From assembly GCA_022641735.1 (NCBI GenBank), contig JALCDQ010000001.1:426751-490750 (forward strand): a DNA stretch of 64,000 bases, in the 5' to 3' direction. The notes under the pieces were generated by a model. That model did no database searches, was not told the origin of the DNA, and worked only from the letters and a program-made list of their open reading frames with translations. Origin of the DNA: Prevotella sp. (GTDB taxonomy: Bacteria; Bacteroidota; Bacteroidia; Bacteroidales; Bacteroidaceae). Positions 1-8,708 of this stretch are shown here, piece by piece. The position numbers were made by a program, and so were the translations under genes. The stretch's first letter is position 1; every line of letters begins with the position of its first letter.

Positions 1-3000
1 TGCCTTTTTCTGCTGTTCCGTCTTATCTTCAGGTTTCTCCTTACCCTTGTTTTTCTTAGCTTCCTCCCGCTTTTTTTGCGCATCCGCCCTTCGCTGAGTT
101 AAGTCCTGACGGCTCGTTTCCTTATCAAATCGCTCATTGGCTTTCTTCAAGAATGGGATATGATTATAGAGCCTTTCCATATTGAAGTTAGCGTTTGCGC
201 TCAAATCCCTGTTATTTGTGATGGTATTCCCTAACGAAGTGCCATCATCCAAATCGGTTCCCTTTACCCAACTATACGTCGCATTATAATTGGCATTGGC
301 ATTAATCCAGTCGAAAGCAGGGATAAGATTGATGGGCAATTGATAAGAAAGCGTGAACGTCTGATTATAGTCAAGCGGGGTTCCAAGATGCCTGATGCTC
401 GTCCATACTGAGTCTTTCCATGCCTGATACTGGTCGGCATAGAGGTCCTTGTTCACCGGCGTGTAAGGCTCTTCTATCTCTGCATGGGTTGCACTTTGGA
501 AGTTCATGTGCAAATTCTTCGTTACATCCCACCGTAACGAGAAGTCTCTGTTCCAAAGGAACTGCTCACTGAAGGTAAGCGGCAACTTGCTTTCCTCGGT
601 ACTTTCCATATCCCTTTCCTGCAACTCATAATAATTACGCATCAAGTCAGAGTTGAAAGCCACATTTTGAGGTAGCCAATTCAAGCCGAACCGCTTGAAA
701 ATATCGAGCCACTTTGATTTGTCCTTGATTTTCTTGAAAGGCTCCCAAGTCTTATAAACAGGAGTCCAATTGTAGGTCAAAGCGCCACGCCAATTGTCCT
801 CTTTCTCATAAACAGTGGTCTCTCCACTTGTAAACTTGTGGGAATGGCTGTAAGAGAGAGAGAAGTTGGCAGGGTCATAAGGCATCGGATGACGCTTGTT
901 TTGAATGCCAACACGCACGTTAGAAAGGGAGAAATTGGTGTTCGTGGTCTTCGTAACGGCAATGCTTTCAATGGAATCACGCTCCTGTTTACTGGACGCA
1001 CTGGCAAGCGCATCATCCAGTTTCATATCCGTATCAAGGGGATTATACTTCGGTGTTCTCACCTCCTTGCTAAGAGAATAATAAAGAGGAGCACTTACCT
1101 TGGCCTTATCTGGGAAGAATTTGCCCAGCTCAAGGCTGGTCGTGAAGCTGTAAGTCTTATAATCATCCTTGGAACGTTGATTCACTCCCTCCTCCAAACC
1201 ACCGAATCCTTCAGAGATATATTTCCCTTGCAGGTTCATTGTTCCTAAATCCGAGAGTTGCACATTCAAGTTTCCTTGAGCTGCCCAACCACCTTCATTG
1301 TTGTATTCTTTCAATCGAAGCTCATTCACCCATACTTCTCCTGATTTCACTTCACCGGATTTATTCCTCACACCAATCATCATGGTCTTCACTTCTCCTA
1401 ATGTCGGGTTTCCCTTAATGCTCACTTTATTGTTAGGGGAATCCTCATCATAAGCGGAATAAACATTATTAAATGAAGTCAAACCTTTGGATTTTGCAAT
1501 ATTGCGCGCCTTCTTCAAAGCCGTAAAGACATCCAAAGGAACATTGAGCATATTGTCTTCAGGCCAAACAGCTTTGCAATCTTCCAGCGAATACTTATTA
1601 TAAGTGCCTGGAGGTGTGAGCTTCAGAGGTATCTCATACTCATAATAATTGCTCTTATAGTCGCTTCCCAAGCGGATAAAGACAGCCAACTGGTCATCCT
1701 GAAGATTGGTCGTATTCTGCTCTAAGGCATTGGCATGAACAAACATTTGCAGCCGTTTATACTGGCGGAGGTCAATGGTCGTATTCTTATAGACTGCCTT
1801 TGCCTCATTGTTGCCTAAACCTGAAAGCACCAAATCCAAAGCCTGTTCATTCGACTCAACCAACTGAGGCTGGCTAGGGTCTTGCGCTCTCTTGATGCCA
1901 GGAGGCAAAACATAATTGACAGGAACCTTGTCATTGTTCTCTTCTATATTCACTGAACTTGCTGACATCGTTCCTGAGCCCGCATTGGAATTATCCAAAG
2001 TCTGCTCATACATACGCCATTCACCCCTCACAAGGTCAAGACTTCCAAAGCGCATGACGATAGGACGCTGGAAATTCGTTAAGAACATACGCATGAAACG
2101 GATACTCGTAAAATCGGATATAGAGCCTACTCTCGACTCATACTCATCCAAAGGAATACGGAATTCGTACCAAGTCACCTGGCCTGTAGTCCCATTGCGA
2201 AGTGATGGAGTCGTCACTCTCTTATCCACAATATAGTTCTTTCCCACCACCAAATCTTCTGGACGTATGGAAACTTTATATTGGAAATACTTCTCGTATT
2301 CATTCAGCGTATAGTCCTGATTAATATCCTCCACGTCAGGGGTTGTCTTATAAGAGGTGTCATAAGCTTCCGTACGGCTCTCACTATCGGGAGAATTGCC
2401 CTGTGGATTATTGATATACTTATATCGACGAAGGATAGAAGCCTGGATTTTATCGTAATCTGAGCCTCTGAAATAATGATAATCATCATGTGCAGGGTCA
2501 GCCCATATCGAGTCCCAAACTTCTGGGCTCACCTTTCCTTGTATGGATGTGAGGTAGCTTTGATAGCTCTCAAACTTCTGTTCCTCTGCATCTGTCAAGC
2601 CATTGAATCCCACATCCTGCAAAGCCCTGCTGCCTGTAGTCGTGGCAAAGGCATAAGTTACGGTCGCCTGAGTTGGTATCTTGCCCCATTGGGTAGTGGT
2701 ATAACTCTGAGAGCCATCCACTGGCATACCACTCTCATAGAACTTCTTGCCATCCCGAAGAACATCCTCACTTACTTCACCTAAATTAAAATAGAGGTCG
2801 CCTCCATACTGATTGGCATCGCTCTGTTGATTGGAATAAACAAATGGATCCATCAACCAGAATTCGATATACTCCACATTGGCTGTCTCAAAGTCGTTAG
2901 TATTCAACTTACGCATCATTCCTCCCCAATGCTGCGTAGGGTTATTGAGTGTTCCATTCGTATTCAAATCCGGGTTGAAATTATAAGGACCGCGCTCACT

Positions 3001-5871
3001 CGGATAGTAAGCGAGATTTAAAATAGGAAGAGTTGAGATAGCTCCATTATAACTACTCTGGTCACGATTTGGATATAACTCACTCACATAGACTTCTCGT
3101 ACGAAGTAATTGGAAAGTTGTTGGAGGTCGCTCTTTATATGTGCGGGGGTCAAAGAACTGCTGCGACGCGTGAACAAAGGGTCTATATTATACCAAGCGA
3201 GCAAAGAACGATTGAATCCGCTCTTCAAGGTAGTCTTATCATTGTATTCTCCAAACATGGAAGGAGTGCTTGAGATAATCCAAGAGGATGGCGTCGACAC
3301 ATCTATTTTATTAGTAGTATTCTCGAAATCATCCAAATAAGAGGCATTATCTTGCGTTCCCGAGCTTTGTCCGGCTATGAGTTGGGCAAACTCAGCAGTA
3401 AGAGATATGTTGGAAGGTTGTGTCACATGGAGGAATGGAATCTTATTAAGCATGTTCGTCAACCATTGACTTTCCTTCTTCCAGTTTAAGTTCACGCCCC
3501 ATAAAGTATTGTTCAATGGCTCGGAACCCATGTTTACCTTATTCGTCAAAGCCTGCTCTGACAAATGCTGAATGGTTCCACTCAGTTGGAAATTCTTAGA
3601 GAAATCATACTCCCAATTCATTCCAAACATGGTTTTTCGCATCTGCCCATAGTCCGTATTGCTTTCAAGAGACACGTTCACAGGCGTTCCTGCATCGATA
3701 ATACTTTGATTCAAAATGGTTACTTCACCAGCATTATAATCGACAGAATAATCAGAACCTTCCGTAAGAGTGACACCTCCTGCCGTTACCACCACTGAGC
3801 CCTGAGGCACATTATAAGCGCCTCCTAACGAGATGACATTGGCTGATGTGCCCTTATATTGTCCCATAAGGACAAATTTATCCTTCTCCGCTATCTGCTT
3901 AGCTACGGTCTTTGTGGAATCATAAAGTTCTGTAAAGGCATAAGTAGATGCTATCTTTGCGGGCACGCCCTTTGCGACAAGATAGTTGTAAAGATAAGAA
4001 CCGAAAGGCTCAGTAACGGGGAAGAACACCCTTCCATCTGATACTGTATACCCTTCAACATAATCAAAATAACCATTGGAATGGGTGTTATTGTTATTAT
4101 CCAACCGATCTGCACCGAGCAATCTGATGATAGGTGTATCTTTCACTTGCGTCTCAGGGATATAGGTAAGGTAAACTCCCGTGGTGTCACTTTGATACTT
4201 TACATCCAAGCGGAACTTGCTTTTTTCCACTGAAGAGGCCAACATATACACGTTCTTCATCATCAGATTCCAGTTGCCTTGCAATGGATTATTACTGGTA
4301 TTCTTCAGTGATTTCACGAAAAGAGCCTGATTGACATCCGTGATATCAGAGGCAAATTCTCCTACCTGATAGGTTGCTCCGCCATACGTATATTCATAAG
4401 CTATGGCAAGTACTTGGTCACTTTGCAAGGCAGTTTTCAGTGAAACATATCCTAAAGCTGCGTTTACGGAATACTCGGAAGAACTCAACAGACGGGCACT
4501 TTCCAACTTTTCATAATCCGTTCCACCAACCAATCCCGCGCCATCAAGCGTCGATGAGGTCTGATCTATATCTCGGGCAGTCGCATAACTGCTGACCATT
4601 GTCGAGTATTCAGTATTCGCACTATTGGAAGGAGCTACTTGTCCGGTTGTCGACCATCTGGGATTAGAGACCTTTTGATTCTCTCCCAAGTCGGTAAGAG
4701 CTATGATATTACGGGTATTTGTGGTCGTTCCGGTCTTGTTGGTCACCCATATTTCCACTCGGTTTACATTAACGCCAGTGGCCACATTAGGCAATGTCCG
4801 CATGCCAGCATTATACTTATCTCTGAAGTATTGAGAAAGGAAGAAGTGCCTGTTTTCCTCATAATTGGCGGCATCTATCTCAAAAGGAGTCAGCTGAACG
4901 CCACCTTGTGAGGAGACACTGGTAGTGTTGCTCTTCTTCTGCGACGCCACAAGTTGTAGCTTCAACTTACCAAACTGAAGGTCGGTGCGGATTCCGAAGA
5001 GGGAGGAAGCTCCCGTAATAAGAGAGGAATTGGAAGGGAAAGACACGTTTCCAGCCTCTACCAGCTTGACAATCTCATCCTCTTTGCCATCATATTTGAG
5101 CTTCAAGTTCTGCGCATCGAAGTCGAATGTGGCATCGGTATTATAATTCAGGTTCATATTTACCTTATCGCCTACCTTTCCATTGACGTTGAGATTGATT
5201 TTCTCATCAAAGTCCATGGTCGTCATCTTTCGATTGCGAATAGGCAAACTAGGGTTGTCTATGTTCTTTAGGGTTGCTCCGAACTTCAGTTCTGCAGTTC
5301 CCTGCGTCTTGATTCTCACACCTCCAGGGCCGAAAATCTTCTCTGCAGGACCCAAATCGAAGTGCATATCGGTGAAATCAAACTTCTCTTTGCCCTTTGC
5401 CTGGTAAATTTCATCGTTCTTTGATTGGAAATATTGCTTGCGTTGCTGCAATTCGCTCCATTTCAGATACTCCAAGGAATCCATCATAATAGGTGCTGAT
5501 ACCCACGTGTTTCCTATCTTTGTACCGAGAATATAGCGATTGAGCGTATCGTTATACTGCACCTCTTGCTTCAGATTATCAGGTCTTTTGAGGTCGGTGG
5601 CATTTTGATTGAGGTCACCATAGGTAATCGGCGTGGTGCGCTGAATCTTCCATCTTGGATGCAAAAGGGAGTCTGGTATCTGCTCATCGCTTTCCAAAAC
5701 GGGTTGCGCCTTTACCTTCAGCGTGTCCTTACGGTCTTTTTTCTGACTTTGATTAACCGTTTTCTTCGGTTTTTGGGGATTTTGAAAGACAGGAACAGAC
5801 ATGGCCCATCCTGCCATGCTCAACGCGAACATGGCTATCAAAAGTCCATATATCTGTTTCCCAGTTTTCAT
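1..5871 (-). CDS. sprA: SprA, type 9 secretion outer-membrane translocon (3' end outside window)
   Basis: The frame is open for 1957 codons from the ATG at 5869-5871 to the left edge, so the C-terminus is missing; SprA proteins are usually about 2300-2500 residues. The N-terminus is a signal peptide (MKTGKQIYGLLIAMFALSMAGWA). It is followed by a long region rich in short beta strands and by repeated phrases of the SprA family, such as the FGPGGVRIKTQG segment and several regions describing paired barrel strands. In known members SprA (SOV in Porphyromonas) is the giant barrel through which T9SS cargo crosses the outer membrane. It lies 29 bases after ruvA on the same strand, an arrangement I recall as common in Bacteroidetes. 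Identification rests on length, composition and recognised segments; confidence is high. No other T9SS component is visible in the window. Confidence 0.93.
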   Translation of the reverse strand, partial: MKTGKQIYGLLIAMFALSMAGWAMSVPVFQNPQKPKKTVNQSQKKDRKDTLKVKAQPVLESDEQIPDSLLHPRWKIQRTTPITYGDLNQNATDLKRPDNLKQEVQYNDTLNRYILGTKIGNTWVSAPIMMDSLEYLKWSELQQRKQYFQSKNDEIYQAKGKEKFDFTDMHFDLGPAEKIFGPGGVRIKTQGTAELKFGATLKNIDNPSLPIRNRKMTTMDFDEKINLNVNGKVGDKVNMNLNYNTDATFDFDAQNLKLKYDGKEDEIVKLVEAGNVSFPSNSSLITGASSLFGIRTDLQFGKLKLQLVASQKKSNTTSVSSQGGVQLTPFEIDAANYEENRHFFLSQYFRDKYNAGMRTLPNVATGVNVNRVEIWVTNKTGTTTNTRNIIALTDLGENQKVSNPRWSTTGQVAPSNSANTEYSTMVSSYATARDIDQTSSTLDGAGLVGGTDYEKLESARLLSSSEYSVNAALGYVSLKTALQSDQVLAIAYEYTYGGATYQVGEFASDITDVNQALFVKSLKNTSNNPLQGNWNLMMKNVYMLASSVEKSKFRLDVKYQSDTTGVYLTYIPETQVKDTPIIRLLGADRLDNNNNTHSNGYFDYVEGYTVSDGRVFFPVTEPFGSYLYNYLVAKGVPAKIASTYAFTELYDSTKTVAKQIAEKDKFVLMGQYKGTSANVISLGGAYNVPQGSVVVTAGGVTLTEGSDYSVDYNAGEVTILNQSIIDAGTPVNVSLESNTDYGQMRKTMFGMNWEYDFSKNFQLSGTIQHLSEQALTNKVNMGSEPLNNTLWGVNLNWKKESQWLTNMLNKIPFLHVTQPSNISLTAEFAQLIAGQSSGTQDNASYLDDFENTTNKIDVSTPSSWIISSTPSMFGEYNDKTTLKSGFNRSLLAWYNIDPLFTRRSSSLTPAHIKSDLQQLSNYFVREVYVSELYPNRDQSSYNGAISTLPILNLAYYPSERGPYNFNPDLNTNGTLNNPTQHWGGMMRKLNTNDFETANVEYIEFWLMDPFVYSNQQSDANQYGGDLYFNLGEVSEDVLRDGKKFYESGMPVDGSQSYTTTQWGKIPTQATVTYAFATTTGSRALQDVGFNGLTDAEEQKFESYQSYLTSIQGKVSPEVWDSIWADPAHDDYHYFRGSDYDKIQASILRRYKYINNPQGNSPDSESRTEAYDTSYKTTPDVEDINQDYTLNEYEKYFQYKVSIRPEDLVVGKNYIVDKRVTTPSLRNGTTGQVTWYEFRIPLDEYESRVGSISDFTSIRFMRMFLTNFQRPIVMRFGSLDLVRGEWRMYEQTLDNSNAGSGTMSASSVNIEENNDKVPVNYVLPPGIKRAQDPSQPQLVESNEQALDLVLSGLGNNEAKAVYKNTTIDLRQYKRLQMFVHANALEQNTTNLQDDQLAVFIRLGSDYKSNYYEYEIPLKLTPPGTYNKYSLEDCKAVWPEDNMLNVPLDVFTALKKARNIAKSKGLTSFNNVYSAYDEDSPNNKVSIKGNPTLGEVKTMMIGVRNKSGEVKSGEVWVNELRLKEYNNEGGWAAQGNLNVQLSDLGTMNLQGKYISEGFGGLEEGVNQRSKDDYKTYSFTTSLELGKFFPDKAKVSAPLYYSLSKEVRTPKYNPLDTDMKLDDALASASSKQERDSIESIAVTKTTNTNFSLSNVRVGIQNKRHPMPYDPANFSLSYSHSHKFTSGETTVYEKEDNWRGALTYNWTPVYKTWEPFKKIKDKSKWLDIFKRFGLNWLPQNVAFNSDLMRNYYELQERDMESTEESKLPLTFSEQFLWNRDFSLRWDVTKNLHMNFQSATHAEIEEPYTPVNKDLYADQYQAWKDSVWTSIRHLGTPLDYNQTFTLSYQLPINLIPAFDWINANANYNATYSWVKGTDLDDGTSLGNTITNNRDLSANANFNMERLYNHIPFLKKANERFDKETSRQDLTQRRADAQKKREEAKKNKGKEKPEDKTEQQKKA

Positions 5872-5900
5872 TTATAATCTTTTAGAAGAAAGATACTTGC

Positions 5901-6515
5901 TTATTTAATCAGCTTCAGCGCGAGTTTCACCACTTGCTCTACAGGCAGCGAAGGCTGGTCGTTGAGAATGCCGATGACCACCTTTGCCGATGGAGCGGGT
6001 GAGAATCCGAGCATCGTGAGGGCACTCACAGCCTCATCCTTGACGGCTGAATTGACGTTTGCAGAAGGTTGCGAACTCACGTGGAGCTCCTCCGCAATAC
6101 CACTGGCAACAATCTTGTCCTTCAAGTCGATGATGATGCGCTGCGCCGTCTTCAATCCTATGCCCTTCACACCCTTAAGCATCTTCTCGTCGCCATTGGC
6201 TATGGCATTGCAAAGTTCTGCCGGCGAGGAGGCTGAAAGAATCATGCGCGCCGTGTTGGCGCCCACTCCCGACACCGTGATGAGCATGCGATAGAGCTCG
6301 CGTTCCTGTTTGGTAGCAAAGCCGAAGAGCGTGAAGGAGTCGTCTCTTCCTCCCGTTACAAGCGACTCATTGACGTAGAGTTTCACCTCTTTCTTGCCTT
6401 GTATGGCACTAAACGTATTGAGCGAAATGTTAAGTGCATAACCTATCCCTGCTGCTTCAACAACAGCCAGCGCGGGGGTCAGTTCTGCAAGTTCACCCCT
6501 AATGTATTCTATCAT
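5901..6515 (-). CDS. ruvA: Holliday junction branch migration protein RuvA
   Basis: A 204-residue protein of normal RuvA length. It starts MIEYIRGEL, the usual OB-fold beginning. Two helix-hairpin-helix motifs are visible at about residues 80-91 ([12 protein letters not shown]) and 115-126 ([12 protein letters not shown]), followed by a flexible linker and the C-terminal domain III (about 155-204) that contacts RuvB. RuvA tetramers bind the four-way junction and load the RuvB motor during recombinational repair. It is upstream of sprA with a 29-base gap, so the two are probably cotranscribed. The 297-base upstream region has no clear TAnnTTTG box on this strand. Confidence 0.97.
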   Translation of the reverse strand: MIEYIRGELAELTPALAVVEAAGIGYALNISLNTFSAIQGKKEVKLYVNESLVTGGRDDSFTLFGFATKQERELYRMLITVSGVGANTARMILSASSPAELCNAIANGDEKMLKGVKGIGLKTAQRIIIDLKDKIVASGIAEELHVSSQPSANVNSAVKDEAVSALTMLGFSPAPSAKVVIGILNDQPSLPVEQVVKLALKLIK

Positions 6516-6602
6516 CCTTTTCTATTTTTGTATATATACGATAATAAAAACGGCTTTGCTCCCCAATTTATTGCATTCTTCTTATTATAAATATGTATTT
6601 AA

Positions 6603-6642
6603 CAGCCCTATCCGACAAGTTTGATGCCCCAATATAGGGCTG
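6603..6642. repeat. Perfect 9-base inverted repeat between ruvA and ddh
   Basis: CAGCCCTAT at 6603-6611 is the exact reverse complement of ATAGGGCTG at 6633-6641, separated by 21 bases. It lies between the divergent ruvA and ddh genes. Neither side is followed by a T-run, so it does not look like an intrinsic terminator. An operator or a leader hairpin is possible but nothing in the sequence decides it. Confidence 0.4.
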
Positions 6643-6767
6643 ATTTTCAAAGTCAGACTATCTGAGGGCAAACACAGAAATGACGATATGGCAGTAAAAA
6701 AATCACGTATTGTCCTATTTTTCTTTAAAAATAGCCCGCTTTTGATGGCTTTTTCGGAAGAATAATG

Positions 6768-6775
6768 TACTTTTG
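6768..6775 (+). promoter_or_regulatory. Bacteroidetes -7 box for ddh (TACTTTTG)
   Basis: TACTTTTG fits TAnnTTTG and lies 37 bases before the ddh ATG. A TTTG at 6741-6744 could be the -33 element, although the 23-base spacing is longer than the usual 19-21. Confidence 0.55.
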
Positions 6776-6812
6776 TGTTTTGTAAACAAACATCAATAAA
6801 ATAATAGGATTT

Positions 6813-7718
6813 ATGGAAATGAAGAAGATTAGAGCTGCCGTAGTGGGTTATGGCAATATTGGCCACTATGCTATTCAAGCATTAGAGGAGGCCAAAGACT
6901 TTGAAATTGCGGGCATCGTGCGCCGTCAGGGCGATGTGAACAAGCCTGCCGAACTGGCTCCTTATGCTGTTGTGAAGGATATTAAAGAACTGAAAGATGT
7001 GGATGTAGCCATCTTGGCTACCCCTACAAGAAGTTGCTCGGATTATGCAAAGCAGATTTTAGCATTGGGCATCAATACCGTTGACAGTTTCGACATTCAC
7101 ACCAGCATTCTTGATTATCGTTCGGAACTGATGCCTATCTGTAAGGCTAACAACGCTGTTTCCGTCATTTCAGCAGGTTGGGACCCAGGTTCTGACTCGA
7201 TTGTGAGGGTTCTTTTGGAGAGTCTTGCTCCTAAAGGACTGAGTTATACCAATTTCGGACCCGGCATGTCAATGGGTCATTCGGTGTGCGTTCGCTCTAA
7301 AAAGGGTGTCAAAAACGCGCTTTCCGTTACCATACCATTGGGTGAAGGCATCCATCGCCGTATGGTTTATGTGGAGTTGGAAGAAGGTGCTAAGCTCGAA
7401 GAGGTCACTGCTGAAATCAAGGCTGACCCTTATTTTTCGCATGACGAGACGCATGTTTTTGCCGTGCCGTCGGTTGATGACGTGCGAGATATGGGTCATG
7501 GAGTGAACTTAGTGCGCAAGGGTACGAGCGGAAAAACACCTAATCAGCGTTTGGAATTCAACATGAGCATCAATAATCCGTCGCTTACCGGACAAGTGCT
7601 CGTAAATGTTGCGCGAGCTTCCAAGCGTCTGCAACCGGGTTGCTATACGATGCCTGAAATTCCGGTAATCGATATGCTGCCGGGCTCTCGTGAGGATATC
7701 ATCGCCACATTGGTATAA
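6813..7718 (+). CDS. ddh: meso-Diaminopimelate D-dehydrogenase
   Basis: A 301-residue oxidoreductase. The N-terminal Rossmann fold has the dinucleotide-binding run VGYGNIG at residues 11-17. The family's later segments STNFGPGMSMGHS-like and the C-terminal MPEIPVIDMLPGSRED are recognisable. The enzyme makes meso-diaminopimelate for lysine and peptidoglycan by NADPH-dependent reductive amination of tetrahydrodipicolinate, bypassing the succinylase or acetylase routes. Start at 6813 (MEMKK); the ATG at 6819 is an alternative. It is monocistronic: promoter box at 6768 and a strong terminator just after the stop. Confidence 0.93.
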   Translation: MEMKKIRAAVVGYGNIGHYAIQALEEAKDFEIAGIVRRQGDVNKPAELAPYAVVKDIKELKDVDVAILATPTRSCSDYAKQILALGINTVDSFDIHTSILDYRSELMPICKANNAVSVISAGWDPGSDSIVRVLLESLAPKGLSYTNFGPGMSMGHSVCVRSKKGVKNALSVTIPLGEGIHRRMVYVELEEGAKLEEVTAEIKADPYFSHDETHVFAVPSVDDVRDMGHGVNLVRKGTSGKTPNQRLEFNMSINNPSLTGQVLVNVARASKRLQPGCYTMPEIPVIDMLPGSREDIIATLV

Positions 7719-7740
7719 AAGCCGACAAGGCGAATCAATA

Positions 7741-7792
7741 AAGAAGCAACGGTTATCGGATTTCTATCCTGCATAACGGTTGCTTCTTTTTG
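7741..7792 (+). terminator. Intrinsic terminator after ddh
   Basis: AAGAAGCAAC-G-GTTAT at 7741-7756 pairs with ATAAC-G-GTTGCTTCTT at 7773-7788, about 15 pairs with one central mismatch. A T-rich tail follows. Confidence 0.85.
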
Positions 7793-7924
7793 TTTTCTAT
7801 CCGCTCATCCCTACCCTATTTTTTACTGAAGACATCCGCAAGAATGAGCGATTTCAGTCCTTCTGATAATTATTCATTCCCCAAAAGATGACCCTTCGCA
7901 AAGCCCTTTATAATCAGGTACTTT

Positions 7925-8009
7925 GTAAATCAGCCTGATTTACGTTGTAAAACAGCCTGTTTTATCGAGTGAATCAGGCTGATTTACTCGGTAAAAGACT
8001 ATTGTTTAC
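7925..8009. repeat. Quartet palindrome element 1 (22-base period)
   Basis: Four 19-base units start at 7925, 7947, 7969 and 7991, each separated by 3 bases. The first, GTAAATCAGCCTGATTTAC, is a perfect palindrome around one central base; units 2 and 3 carry one outer change each; unit 4 keeps GTAAA and TTTAC with a less symmetric core. It lies between co-directional genes, well after the ddh terminator. Confidence 0.9.
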
Positions 8010-8154
8010 AAAACAAGTAATCATTGATAGGAAAACAGAAGATTATCAACAGCCGTACAATCAGTCATTAACGGAAAATCTCATCAAATGTTAATGATAT
8101 GCTAAATATCATAAATATTGATGCTCACTTGCGCATTTTACTCAATTAAATTTC

Positions 8155-8162
8155 TATCTTTG
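8155..8162 (+). promoter_or_regulatory. -7 box TATCTTTG
   Basis: A perfect TAnnTTTG match 32 bases before the ATG of the FMN-binding protein. A TTG at 8129-8131 is a possible -33 element at a long spacing of 23. Confidence 0.6.
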
Positions 8163-8194
8163 CACCGGAATTAATAAAACATAGGTAAAAAGAT

Positions 8195-8596
8195 ATGGAC
8201 AAGAAAACATTTGGAATGATTGCTACTGTCGTCGCCATCATGGTTGTGGCCCTCTTAATCAGTGCCATGCCGGGAGATGACATCATGGAAAAAAGCAAGG
8301 ATACTACGGTTGTCAACACACAATTGTTGGGCAAAAGCGTAAGAGGATTCAAAGGCGCTACCCCAGTAAAGATTTATATTCGCAAGAACAAAGTCGTTAA
8401 AGTAGAGGCTCTGCCAAATCGGGAGACTCCCAAATTCTTCAATAAAGCAAAGGCATTGCTTGCCGAATATGAAGGCAAAAGCGTAAATAAAGCTGCCAAA
8501 ATGGATGTTGACGGCGTTAGCGGAGCTACCTTTTCATCAAAGGCTTTGAAGAAGAATGTCCAGCTGGGACTTGCTTATTACAAGGAACACAAATAA
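8195..8596 (+). CDS. Small membrane-anchored FMN-binding domain protein
   Basis: A 133-residue protein with one N-terminal membrane segment (about residues 7-25) and an outside-facing domain. The C-terminal half carries VDGVSGATFSS at residues 105-115. This matches the SGATxS/T signature of FMN_bind domains (RnfG/NqrC family), where the Thr or Ser takes covalent FMN. No partner Rnf or Nqr subunits are nearby, so it stands alone with its own promoter and terminator. It may accept electrons in the periplasm, but the donor and acceptor cannot be told from the sequence. Confidence 0.8.
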   Translation: MDKKTFGMIATVVAIMVVALLISAMPGDDIMEKSKDTTVVNTQLLGKSVRGFKGATPVKIYIRKNKVVKVEALPNRETPKFFNKAKALLAEYEGKSVNKAAKMDVDGVSGATFSSKALKKNVQLGLAYYKEHK

Positions 8597-8614
8597 TTCA
8601 ACGATAATTCATAG

Positions 8615-8648
8615 AAAAAGGGGAATCTCAAAAAGATTTCCCTTTTTT
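8615..8648 (+). terminator. Intrinsic terminator after the FMN-binding gene
   Basis: An A/G-rich left arm (8615-8628) pairs imperfectly with AGATTTCCCTTTTTT (8634-8648) and ends in a T-run. It abuts the susC promoter at 8650. Confidence 0.75.
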
Positions 8649-8649
8649 G

Positions 8650-8680
8650 TTTGTTTTTAGGAAAAATAAAGTTATATTTG
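8650..8680 (+). promoter_or_regulatory. Promoter of the susC/susD pair
   Basis: TTTG at 8650-8653, 19 bases, then TATATTTG at 8673-8680: a full Bacteroidetes sigma-ABfr promoter, 28 bases upstream of the ATG at 8709. Confidence 0.8.
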
Positions 8681-8708
8681 CAAGCATATAACTTTAAATC
8701 CAAGTATC

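Larger units (their letters stand above)
7719..8194. other. 476-base intergenic region
   Basis: It holds the ddh terminator, one quartet palindrome element (7925-8009) and the promoter box of the next gene (8155). The remaining sequence, 7800-7924 and 8010-8150, shows no reading frame or structure that I can support. Confidence 0.6.
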
